Origin: Rhodospirillaceae bacterium
GTDB lineage: Bacteria; Pseudomonadota; Alphaproteobacteria; MPNO01; UBA2964
DNA length: 14,988 bases
Assembly: GCA_002724505.1 (NCBI GenBank)
Contig: PBOV01000047.1
Coordinates: forward strand, 1 to 14,988
Reading direction: 5' to 3'
In this document: one piece after another, positions 7,044 to 14,415 of the stretch
Layout of the letters: each line of letters begins with the position of its first letter
How positions within the stretch are numbered: the first letter of the stretch is position 1
The notes under the pieces: model-generated
Told to the model about the DNA's origin: nothing
Databases searched by the model: none
Seen by the model: the letters and a program-made list of their open reading frames with translations, nothing else
Position numbers and translations under genes: made by a program

Positions 7044-9362
7044 TCAGCTTGCTTGCTGAATAGCCTTCCATACTTTCTCAGGTGTCGCCGGCATCCCAAT
7101 GTTGTGCACGCCCAGAGGCTCCAGAGCATTGTTTACAGCATTCATCACAGCACCCAATGCGCCGACGGTGCCGCCCTCGCCAGCTCCCTTTACGCCTAGG
7201 GGATTAGTAGCCGTTGGCACCGGGTGACGATCTAGCTTGAATTCGCAGAAATCGGAAGCACGCGGCATACAATAATCCATGAACGAGCCAGTTAGGACTT
7301 GACCATCTGAGTCGTAGAGCATCTGCTCCATCAATGCCTGGCCTACGCCTTGAGCTATACCACCTATGACCTGTCCATCCACCAATACAGGGTTTAATTC
7401 CACGCCGACATCGTGGACGGCTGAATAGTGCATCATCTTGCTGGTGCCAGTATCGGGGTCAATTTCAATCTCACAAACATGATAGGTATTTGGTATGTTG
7501 GAAGTCTCTGGAGACCAACTGGCTGTTTCGTATAGACCAAACTCCATTCCGGGCGGCATCCTTTTTGGCTCAAATGCAACATCGATAATATCTGATAAGG
7601 TTACCGCACGGTCAGTTCCGGCTACCTTAAAGTTACCATCATCAAATTCAATATCGGCATCAGCGGCCTCTAACATATGCGCAGCAATTTTCTTTGCTTT
7701 TTCGCGGGTCTTCTCTGCTGCAAGCAGGACGACGCTTCCACATATTGTCGCAGTTCTAGCTGCACCGGTTCCTGAACCAAAGCTGTGTTGACTGGTGTCG
7801 CCCTCAACAACTCTAATTTTTTCGGCATCTATCCCAAGTGTTTCGGAAACAATTTGTGTGTAAATTGTTGCGTGGCTTTGCCCGCCAGCAGTTGACGCAG
7901 TCATGACGGTTACAGTCCCACCGGGGTCAAAACGTAACTCTGCTGCTTCCGGCGCGGGGCTGCCAGATGGGTCCACGCTTGACGAAACACCTATTCCATA
8001 TAGTTTGCCGCGAGTTTCCGCATCTATTCGTCGTTTTGAGGCATTTTTGTAATCCGCTAATTTAAGGCATTTCTCCATAACTATTTCAAATTCACCACAA
8101 TCATAGGTTTGGCCATTAGGGAGTTTGAAGGGCATTGCAGCAGCCGAAATATAATTTCTCCGTCGAATCTCTGATGGATCGAGTCCCAGTTTTGTGGCGG
8201 CAAGGTCGATGAGTCGCTCTTGCACATAGCTTCCAGGCGTCCCCGAGGGACCACGATAATTCGCCATTGGTACGGTGTTGGTTAGGGTAGCTGTTGAGTG
8301 CCCATAAACGGCGGGAATATCATAGGTGCCACACAGGTAACTAGCTGCGCCATTGGGAGATCCAAAGCCGTTCATAGAGAGAAATGCACCTACATTGGCG
8401 TACGCTCTAACTCGATAGCCATGGAATTTCCCCCGATCGTCAAAACCTAGTTCAGCTTCGAACACGATATCGCGCGCTTGGTCATCCGCGATATGCCCCT
8501 CGCTACGCTCACAGACCCATTTAACAGGTCTGCCTACGCGTTTAGATGCCCAGGCTACTAGTGGAACCTCCGGATACAATCCCCCCTTCATTCCAAACGA
8601 ACCGCCCACATCACCGGCTATAACGGTCATCTGGTTTTCTTCAATATTAAACATATTTTTTGTCATCATATTGCGCCAGACGAAGGGGCGCTGCTGACAT
8701 GCAAAAACAGTATAATGTTCACGTCCTGGGTCATAGGTGGCAACAACCGCGCGCGGCTCCATAGTGTTTGCGGTGACGCGCGTAACCTTCATTGTTTCTG
8801 TTATGACATGGGGAGCGGCCGCTAGTACCGCTTCCGTTTGGTCTGCGTCTCCCTTTTTTGCACTGAAGGCCTCGTTGTTCTCAGCATTAGGCCATAGCTG
8901 CGGCGCGTTACCTTTCCCGTTAACGATAGGATCAATTTCAGCCTCTAGAATTTGGTATTCAACCTTAATCGCTTCTGCAGCGTCCTTTGCTTGGTTGATC
9001 GACTCCCCGATAACCATTGCAACTAACTGCCCAACATGGAGTACCCGATTTTGCGTTATTGGTTCACGAGGGGGGCGGAACCCGGGTCTGCCGTCACTTC
9101 GTTTTGGCGGGGAATTTCCTGCAACGTTGCCAATATTATCACTAAGTAAGTCTTCTCCAGTAAAAATATCAATAATTCCAGGTTTTTGCTTAGCGATGTT
9201 AGTCTCGATTGATACTATGTGGGCGTGCGCATGGGGTGAACGTAAAAAGACGGCATGACATTCAAATGGCAATTTTACGTCATCAGTGTAGCGTCCCTCG
9301 CCCTTTAATAATCGAGCGGCTTCAACTTGCGTCACAGGCTGACTAATCGAGTAGCGCGTCAT
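7044..9362 (-). CDS. Xanthine dehydrogenase-family molybdopterin-binding subunit
   Basis: A 772-residue large subunit of a molybdenum hydroxylase. ATG 9362 has GGAG 7 bases upstream. Features in order: hammerhead domain about 15-140, GGSFGMK at 253-259, an active-site loop YRGPSGTPGS at 369-378, Gln495 in GGQSHAT, and the expected catalytic Glu729 in GVKGAGEGG. The loop keeps Arg370 but otherwise departs from both CO dehydrogenase types (AYxCSFR, AYRGAGR), so the annotation 'carbon monoxide dehydrogenase large subunit' would be misleading. The length is normal and there is no CoxG extension, unlike the other copy. No iron-sulfur or FAD subunit gene adjoins it; either partners are elsewhere or it uses another reductase module. 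It likely hydroxylates an N-heterocycle or oxidises an aldehyde; substrate unknown. Confidence 0.92.
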   Translation of the reverse strand: MTRYSISQPVTQVEAARLLKGEGRYTDDVKLPFECHAVFLRSPHAHAHIVSIETNIAKQKPGIIDIFTGEDLLSDNIGNVAGNSPPKRSDGRPGFRPPREPITQNRVLHVGQLVAMVIGESINQAKDAAEAIKVEYQILEAEIDPIVNGKGNAPQLWPNAENNEAFSAKKGDADQTEAVLAAAPHVITETMKVTRVTANTMEPRAVVATYDPGREHYTVFACQQRPFVWRNMMTKNMFNIEENQMTVIAGDVGGSFGMKGGLYPEVPLVAWASKRVGRPVKWVCERSEGHIADDQARDIVFEAELGFDDRGKFHGYRVRAYANVGAFLSMNGFGSPNGAASYLCGTYDIPAVYGHSTATLTNTVPMANYRGPSGTPGSYVQERLIDLAATKLGLDPSEIRRRNYISAAAMPFKLPNGQTYDCGEFEIVMEKCLKLADYKNASKRRIDAETRGKLYGIGVSSSVDPSGSPAPEAAELRFDPGGTVTVMTASTAGGQSHATIYTQIVSETLGIDAEKIRVVEGDTSQHSFGSGTGAARTATICGSVVLLAAEKTREKAKKIAAHMLEAADADIEFDDGNFKVAGTDRAVTLSDIIDVAFEPKRMPPGMEFGLYETASWSPETSNIPNTYHVCEIEIDPDTGTSKMMHYSAVHDVGVELNPVLVDGQVIGGIAQGVGQALMEQMLYDSDGQVLTGSFMDYCMPRASDFCEFKLDRHPVPTATNPLGVKGAGEGGTVGALGAVMNAVNNALEPLGVHNIGMPATPEKVWKAIQQAS

Positions 9363-9380
9363 AAGCGATCTCCAAAGATA

Positions 9381-9403
9381 TAATATAAAGACAGTTTATA
9401 TTA
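9381..9403. repeat. AT-rich perfect inverted repeat upstream of the second molybdenum subunit gene
   Basis: TAATATAAA (9381-9389) and TTTATATTA (9395-9403) are exact reverse complements separated by five bases. The centre is 30 bases before the minus-strand start at 9362. The site overlaps where a promoter would be expected and could be an operator, or simply an AT-rich promoter element. Confidence 0.5.
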
Positions 9404-9518
9404 AGTTTTGAGAACAGCAATTGTTGGTGACTGTGGACTTTAAGGCTGTGTCGCTTTCTGGGTAAATATGAGCTGTATTTGCAAAATTTTTTTCTTAACG
9501 GATTGTTTCCGGCCCCTA

Positions 9519-9532
9519 AATTGTCGACAATT
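9519..9532. promoter_or_regulatory. 14-bp perfect palindrome, candidate repressor operator
   Basis: AATTGTCGACAATT is a perfect palindrome in the divergent region, 41 bases before the crotonase start. Its core TTGT-CG-ACAA fits the shape of sites bound by FadR-subfamily GntR regulators (TxGT...ACxA), which often respond to aromatic or organic acids; that match is inference. A weak -35/-10 pair, TTGTTT (9503-9508) and GACAAT (9526-9531) with a 17-base spacer, would place it over the -10 box. Confidence 0.45.
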
Positions 9533-9573
9533 CACTAAATCCAAACTGAACTTTAATTTAGGGAGATAGTCTC

Positions 9574-10473
9574 ATGTCGACGAAAAAAACAGAGAAAAAG
9601 ACCAGGAAAAAATCGGTAAGGCGGAAAATAGAACCTAAGATTAAGGATCCTGCTTTTGAGACTGTAAAGATTAAGCGTGATAAAGGCGTTACCTTTTTGA
9701 TTATGAACCGGCCTGAGAAGCGGAATGCAATGAGCCCACAACTTCATATGGATATGAACGATGCGGTTGATTATTTGGCCATTGATCCTTTGACTGACGT
9801 ATTAGTTGTTACAGGGGCGGGTAAAGCATTTAGCGCCGGTCAGGATATTAAACTTTATTTCCGGGGAACTGCCGATGATCCAGCGGCCCGGGCAAAAGCA
9901 AGACGAGCATCAAACGCCTGGCGCTGGCAAAAATTGTCACGTTTTCCCAAACCAACAATAGCAATGGTGAATGGCTTTTGTTTTGGCGGTGCCTTTACGC
10001 AGGTGTGTGCTTGTGATTTTGCTATTGCGTCAAACACGGCGACTTTTGGTCTATCAGAAGTGAATTGGGGGATCATTCCTGGTGGTATTGTTAGTTGGAA
10101 TGTTGGGCAAGTGATGAACTACAGAAACGCTGTTTATTATTCCACAACGGGTGAGCCATTTAACGGAAAGCGGGCAATGGAAATCGGTATGGTTAATAAA
10201 GCCGTTCCGGCTGGTAAACTCAAGGCTGAGGTTATGAAACTCGCTCGTTTGATGCAGGAGAAAAGTCCGGCCGCCGTTAGGTATACGAAAGAGGCAATCC
10301 GTGCTGTTCGTTTTATGAATGAGCCTGAGGCCGCTGACTATCTGAATGCGAAAAGTGACGCGTTGAAACATGTCGATAAAGAAGACAGTCGGGGCCAAGG
10401 GATGAGCCAGTTTTTGGACGAAAAGAGTTATCGTCCTGGGCTTGGCCATTTCGAACGACGCAATAAGAAATAA
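9574..10473 (+). CDS. Crotonase-superfamily enzyme, hydroxycinnamoyl-CoA hydratase/lyase-like
   Basis: A 299-residue protein; ATG 9574 follows AGGGAGA by 7 bases. After a basic tail (residues 1-25, about half Lys/Arg) comes a crotonase fold closely resembling feruloyl/p-coumaroyl-CoA hydratase/lyase. Shared landmarks are NRPEKRNAMSP (45-55), TGAGKAFSAGQDIKLYFR (80-97), KPTIAMVNGFCFGG (126-139), FGLSEVNWGI (158-167) and the C-terminal QGMSQFLDEKSYRPGL (275-290). By alignment to the Pseudomonas enzyme from memory, catalytic Glu143 is Glu162 and Tyr75 is Tyr95. Ser123 becomes Thr142, and the phenol-contacting Tyr239 becomes Asn258. The fold and CoA chemistry are secure, but the acyl substrate may not be a hydroxycinnamate. 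An unrelated crotonase hydratase or isomerase role remains possible. The methyltransferase gene lies 158 bases downstream. Confidence 0.88.
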   Translation: MSTKKTEKKTRKKSVRRKIEPKIKDPAFETVKIKRDKGVTFLIMNRPEKRNAMSPQLHMDMNDAVDYLAIDPLTDVLVVTGAGKAFSAGQDIKLYFRGTADDPAARAKARRASNAWRWQKLSRFPKPTIAMVNGFCFGGAFTQVCACDFAIASNTATFGLSEVNWGIIPGGIVSWNVGQVMNYRNAVYYSTTGEPFNGKRAMEIGMVNKAVPAGKLKAEVMKLARLMQEKSPAAVRYTKEAIRAVRFMNEPEAADYLNAKSDALKHVDKEDSRGQGMSQFLDEKSYRPGLGHFERRNKK

Positions 10474-10631
10474 ATTACGAACGTTTATAGGGTGGCGGGT
10501 TGGTTAGCCAAAGACTGTGACCTATTTTGTTATACGCTGATTGGGGTAATGATCCTTGGCAACGTCGCAATAAGAGCTTGAGTAGTTATCGAATGGGCAA
10601 CACCTGAGTTTTAAATGGAAAAATCCAAGAA

Positions 10632-11381
10632 ATGGAAGAATTATTGCCGAAAACAAAAACCGTATCTTGTCCAGTTTGTGGTCTGACGGGTGCACCACAG
10701 TTTCACTTATACAAAGGCATGAAAATGCATAAGTGTAAGGGGTGCAAGACTGTCTTTCTAAATCCTCTTCCTTCGACAGAAGATATCAAGGATTTCTATC
10801 ATAATTCCTATGAAAATGCCTCAACCGGTTATTTTTCTAAAGTCGAGAAAAAGATGAAACGGTCTCGAGGGCGGGTCAAATACATGTCTCGTTTTATACC
10901 ATCGGGTACGTTTTTAGACATCGGCAGTAATGGCGGTTTTATGGTTGAGGCGGCTAGGGAAAAAGGCTTCTTAGCTACTGGTGTTGAGATAGATTCGGTC
11001 TCGGTGGATTATGCCCAAGAGCACTATCCAAAAAATAGTTATTTTACTGGTACTATAGAGGAATTTTCTAATAGCGGCCGGCAGTTTGATCTTGCATACT
11101 GCTCTGAGGTTATTGAGCATGTTCCCGATGTAATAAGCTTTGTTGAAGCTATTTCTAAGGTGCTGAGAAAAGGGGGAGTGCTTTATATTACGACTCCTGA
11201 CATAAGCCATTTTCGCGTTCCTCGCGATCTAACGAAGTGGGATGCTTACGGCCCCCCTTCTCACTGCATTTTCTTCACACCAAATAGTCTGAAAGGATTG
11301 TTAGAACGATTTGGGTTCCGTATTCTTAGGCGCCGGGTGGCTTTTAAGCCGGGTATCAAGCTGATCTGCGAAAGACTCTAG
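10632..11381 (+). CDS. Class I SAM-dependent methyltransferase with N-terminal zinc-ribbon-like motif
   Basis: A 249-residue protein. Residues 13-38 carry two CxxC pairs (Cys13/Cys16 in CPVCG, Cys35/Cys38 in CKGC), suggesting a bound zinc. The Rossmann-fold methyltransferase follows: motif I FLDIGSNGGF (94-103), acidic Glu119 in GVEID ending strand 2, DLAYCSEVIEHV as motif II, and LRKGGVLYITTPD as motif III. The PPSHCIFFTPNSL stretch near the C-terminus is common in the Methyltransf_23-type family that modifies sugars, lipids or small metabolites. The substrate is not evident. ATG 10632 has a poor ribosome site (AAGAA). Co-transcription with the crotonase gene is possible but not certain across 158 bases. 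Confidence 0.85.
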   Translation: MEELLPKTKTVSCPVCGLTGAPQFHLYKGMKMHKCKGCKTVFLNPLPSTEDIKDFYHNSYENASTGYFSKVEKKMKRSRGRVKYMSRFIPSGTFLDIGSNGGFMVEAAREKGFLATGVEIDSVSVDYAQEHYPKNSYFTGTIEEFSNSGRQFDLAYCSEVIEHVPDVISFVEAISKVLRKGGVLYITTPDISHFRVPRDLTKWDAYGPPSHCIFFTPNSLKGLLERFGFRILRRRVAFKPGIKLICERL

Positions 11382-11753
<372 letters not shown>

Positions 11754-12536
11754 ATGACCCCTGAAGCTGCGGAACAGGCCGCTAAAATTTTTCTTCAGTG
11801 TCGCGATCAAGGCGACAAGATTGATCAATTGCCTAACGCCTGTCGTCCTGTGACATCTGAAGATGGGTACCAAATTCAAAATGCTTTCCTGAAGCTAGAT
11901 GGCGCTTTTGCAATGGGATGGAAGGTAGCGGCAACTAATGAGAAAACACAGGCTATGCTGGGTATCTCGAAGCCCTTCGCAGGGCTGCTGCCTAATACCG
12001 CGCTTTCCCTAAGTCCCATAGATATTCCTGCAGGAACCTTTGTGAATCCTGCTTTAGAAGGAGAGTTTGCTGTATTACTTGGAAGTGATTTACCGAAAAC
12101 TACTGAGCCTTATGATGCGGAAAGTGCAATGGAGGCCGTAGTCGCTGTAATTCCTGCAATAGAAATTGTTGATTCCCGAATTGGGGATCGGAAGGCGGCG
12201 GGGGAAAAAACCCTAATTGCAGCTGGAACGGTTGCGGGCCTGGTGCTGGGGATACCCTGCACCGAATGGCGAAATTTAACCCTGTCGGCTCATAGAGTTT
12301 CACTTTACATTGATAACGAATTGAAAGGTGAAGGCGATGGTTCCATGGTCCTTGGCAACCCCTTTAACTCGTTAGCCTGGTTAGCTAATCTATGCGTTGA
12401 CCTTGGGCGCCCGCTTACTGGTGGGCAGATTATTACGCTGGGCACCTGCACTGGGCTTGCACCGATAACATTAGGGTCCGGTTCCGTCGTCGATTTTGGA
12501 CTATTGGGTAAAATTCGGTTGAATTTTAATCGATAG
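11754..12536 (+). CDS. 2-keto-4-pentenoate hydratase / fumarylacetoacetate hydrolase-family protein (MhpD-like)
   Basis: A 260-residue protein matching the MhpD branch of the FAH superfamily in length and motif order. Lys57 lies in GWKVAATNE, the metal-ligand glutamates are Glu102 and Glu104 (EGEF) and Glu137 (AIEIVDSR), with Asp140 nearby. The C-terminal half has TGGQIITLGTCTGLAPITLGSG, the usual ending strand pair. Known members hydrate 2-hydroxypenta-2,4-dienoate or decarboxylate oxalocrotonate in meta-cleavage pathways, using a divalent metal in the cytosol. Ring-fission hydrolases and dioxygenase-like proteins nearby fit such a role, although no recognisable extradiol dioxygenase lies in the window. 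ATG 11754 has a weak purine-rich ribosome site. It precedes the CmcJ-type oxygenase gene by 76 bases. Confidence 0.87.
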   Translation: MTPEAAEQAAKIFLQCRDQGDKIDQLPNACRPVTSEDGYQIQNAFLKLDGAFAMGWKVAATNEKTQAMLGISKPFAGLLPNTALSLSPIDIPAGTFVNPALEGEFAVLLGSDLPKTTEPYDAESAMEAVVAVIPAIEIVDSRIGDRKAAGEKTLIAAGTVAGLVLGIPCTEWRNLTLSAHRVSLYIDNELKGEGDGSMVLGNPFNSLAWLANLCVDLGRPLTGGQIITLGTCTGLAPITLGSGSVVDFGLLGKIRLNFNR

Positions 12537-12612
12537 GGTTAGCTGACTGGTGATAGGAACCAGTTATTGCAAGAGCTGTAGCAGTTTCAAATGGTCAAAA
12601 GGATCAAACACC

Positions 12613-13446
12613 ATGACAAACGTTCAGGAGATAAAAACTCTTCACGAGATACAGGCGGACGTAAATTTTCTCGTTGATACTGGTATTAAGCCAGTCAATA
12701 TTCCGTCAACGCCCGGCGGTGGAAAGTCTGAACATATAGGCGAATATGAAACCCAAACGGTGCGGGTAAGGGATGCGCGACCACTTTCTTCTAATCTTTC
12801 TCTGGATCGGGAGGGCTTTATGCTAGTGACTCTCGAAACTGAAGTCTTGGATTTTTATGATAGTGAGCAGATTAAAAATATCTATCATCGAGAGCTCCAG
12901 GAATTAGTCCAGCGGGAAACAGAAGCCAAAGAGGTCGTTGTGTTTGACCATACCCTGCGAGCCGGCGATGAGAATATCCGTAAGCTCAAGCAGGTGCGTG
13001 AACCGGTAAAGCGTGCTCACAATGATTATACTGTTAAATCTGGACCGGTGCGGGTTCAAGACTGGTTCGGTAAAGAAAACGCTGGACCTTATCTAAAAAG
13101 ACGTTTTGCGATTATTAATATTTGGCGTTCTATTTTAGGGGCGGTTGAAACAAACCCTTTGGCAATTTGTGATGCACGGTCAGTTGCACTGGGGGATATG
13201 GTTGCTACGGAACGACGAGCGGCAGAACGAGTGGGGGAAACATACCGGTTAACGTATAATTCTAACCAACAATGGTTTTATTTTCCGTTAATGCAGCGCA
13301 ATGAGGCGATGCTGATTAAGTCTTACGATTCAAAGGATGATGGTCGCGCAAGGTTCGCGCCGCATACTGCGATCGTTGATCCTGAGACACCACCGAAAGC
13401 CAAGCCGCGTCAAAGCATCGAATCTAGAGTTTTTGCTTTCTTTTAG
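12613..13446 (+). CDS. CmcJ/NvfI-family oxidoreductase (probable non-haem iron oxygenase)
   Basis: A 277-residue protein. The frame is open back to a GTG at 12550, but ATG 12613 is chosen because AAAAGGA precedes it by about 9 bases. The sequence fits the family shared by bacterial CmcJ and many fungal secondary-metabolism oxygenases: the AHNDYT, SGPVRV, RRFAIINIWRSI and LAICDARSV blocks, then WFYFPLM and a late PHTAIVDP. His136-Asn-Asp138 and His251 form a plausible HxD...H iron-binding triad of an Fe(II)/2-oxoglutarate enzyme; Arg244 and Arg246 just before His251 may bind the cosubstrate. The conserved pattern is seen; the metal role is inferred. It follows the MhpD-like hydratase in the same direction, suggesting a two-gene unit. 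The substrate is unknown. Confidence 0.75.
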   Translation: MTNVQEIKTLHEIQADVNFLVDTGIKPVNIPSTPGGGKSEHIGEYETQTVRVRDARPLSSNLSLDREGFMLVTLETEVLDFYDSEQIKNIYHRELQELVQRETEAKEVVVFDHTLRAGDENIRKLKQVREPVKRAHNDYTVKSGPVRVQDWFGKENAGPYLKRRFAIINIWRSILGAVETNPLAICDARSVALGDMVATERRAAERVGETYRLTYNSNQQWFYFPLMQRNEAMLIKSYDSKDDGRARFAPHTAIVDPETPPKAKPRQSIESRVFAFF

Positions 13447-13546
13447 AGGTTTAACGGCCCTCCGGTGGGGTGAAGATTTTAGAAAAAAATAATGACGGGT
13501 ATCCTTTGGACGCTGTTACTCAACAGGTGCTCGCATATTCATAACT

Positions 13547-13563
13547 AAAAACGCCACCGGGCG
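13547..13563 (-). terminator. Possible intrinsic terminator after the PhyH-family gene
   Basis: Read on the minus strand, CGCC-CGGT-GGCG is a four-base-pair GC stem with a tetraloop, followed by five T residues, 32 bases beyond the stop of the phytanoyl-CoA dioxygenase-like gene. The stem is short, so the call is tentative. No comparable hairpin was seen for the convergent CmcJ-type gene. Confidence 0.35.
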
Positions 13564-13594
13564 GTCATCCGGCAAAGGACCGTAGTATATTTTA

Positions 13595-14398
13595 CTATTT
13601 GGCAGTCCAAACTACTGGGTATTGGTCGCTGTCTAATGGACCTCCAGGGACAAGGTCGGGGGAATCTGGTTGGGAGGGGATGTAGGGTCTTGGTTGCCAG
13701 GTGACGTCGTCGCCGGCGAAGCGAATAGAGACCGCTCTGCGCCTGGTACTTTTAGTGTTGTTGGGTGAAGCATAATGGAGAACGGCCGCCTGAAAAGCCA
13801 GACAGTCGCCGGGCTGCAAATCATCGAAGGTTACGATATCAAAATTTTCTGGCGCGCCTGCAATATCAGGAGCCGGACCGTCAAAGGTATCGGCTTCTTC
13901 AACGAGGTTACCTAGGCCAATTTTAATTGGTTGGTAAATTTTCCCCCAGCGATGGGAGCCCCTTACAAAACTAACTGCGCCGGACTCTGGACTGGTTGGA
14001 TCCATCGGGATCCACAGCGATATAATCTGCGTCCCAGATAGCTCGTAATAAGGTAGGTCTTGATGCCAATAGCTTGGGTTGTCAGTCCCGGGTTCCTTTA
14101 CCAACAGATGTTCATCAAACAAGTTAAGCTTTTTCGCACGCATTAGGTGCGCGCCAACTTCCCGGACCGTTGATTGATCCAGAAACTTTTGGAACTCCGG
14201 GATACGGTCCCGCATCTGATGGTCAGTGAAAAACCGCCCTTTGCCTTCTTCAGCATATTCTTTGGATGTTGGCCCCGGGTTTGCCATGGCATTTTCCGTT
14301 CCGGCACGTAGCAAATCTATCATGTCCTCGGTAAAGACATTGCGGACAAGGGCAAAACCATCATCGAGCCAAGATTGTGAAAGTTCTTCTGTAATCAT
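13595..14398 (-). CDS. Phytanoyl-CoA dioxygenase (PhyH)-family protein
   Basis: A 267-residue Fe(II)/2-oxoglutarate dioxygenase-family protein. It opens with the family's usual DDGFALVRNVF (12-22) and carries His112-x-Asp114 in SYWHQDLPYY. A core block SLWIPMDPTSPESGAVSFVRGSH (127-149) follows, then PGDCLAFQAAVLHYASPN with the distal His208, and Arg220 as a candidate 2-oxoglutarate-binding residue. All expected residues for activity are present. Known members hydroxylate, demethylate or halogenate varied small molecules, so the substrate cannot be inferred. It lies 17 bases downstream of the deiodinase-like selenoprotein gene on the same strand and is almost certainly co-transcribed with it. 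A GAGG lies upstream but spacing to ATG 14398 is long, so coupling is possible. Confidence 0.9.
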   Translation of the reverse strand: MITEELSQSWLDDGFALVRNVFTEDMIDLLRAGTENAMANPGPTSKEYAEEGKGRFFTDHQMRDRIPEFQKFLDQSTVREVGAHLMRAKKLNLFDEHLLVKEPGTDNPSYWHQDLPYYELSGTQIISLWIPMDPTSPESGAVSFVRGSHRWGKIYQPIKIGLGNLVEEADTFDGPAPDIAGAPENFDIVTFDDLQPGDCLAFQAAVLHYASPNNTKSTRRRAVSIRFAGDDVTWQPRPYIPSQPDSPDLVPGGPLDSDQYPVVWTAK

Positions 14399-14415
14399 TT
14401 TCTTCTTTAGCCTCT

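Noticed and set aside
8737..9258. A 173-codon plus-strand open frame opposite the second molybdenum subunit gene
   Set aside because: The composition is a low-complexity Ala/Ser shadow of the minus-strand gene, without a supported start.
12550..12612. GTG 12550 as start of the CmcJ-type protein
   Set aside because: The extra 21 residues look non-coding and ATG 12613 has its own ribosome site at proper spacing.
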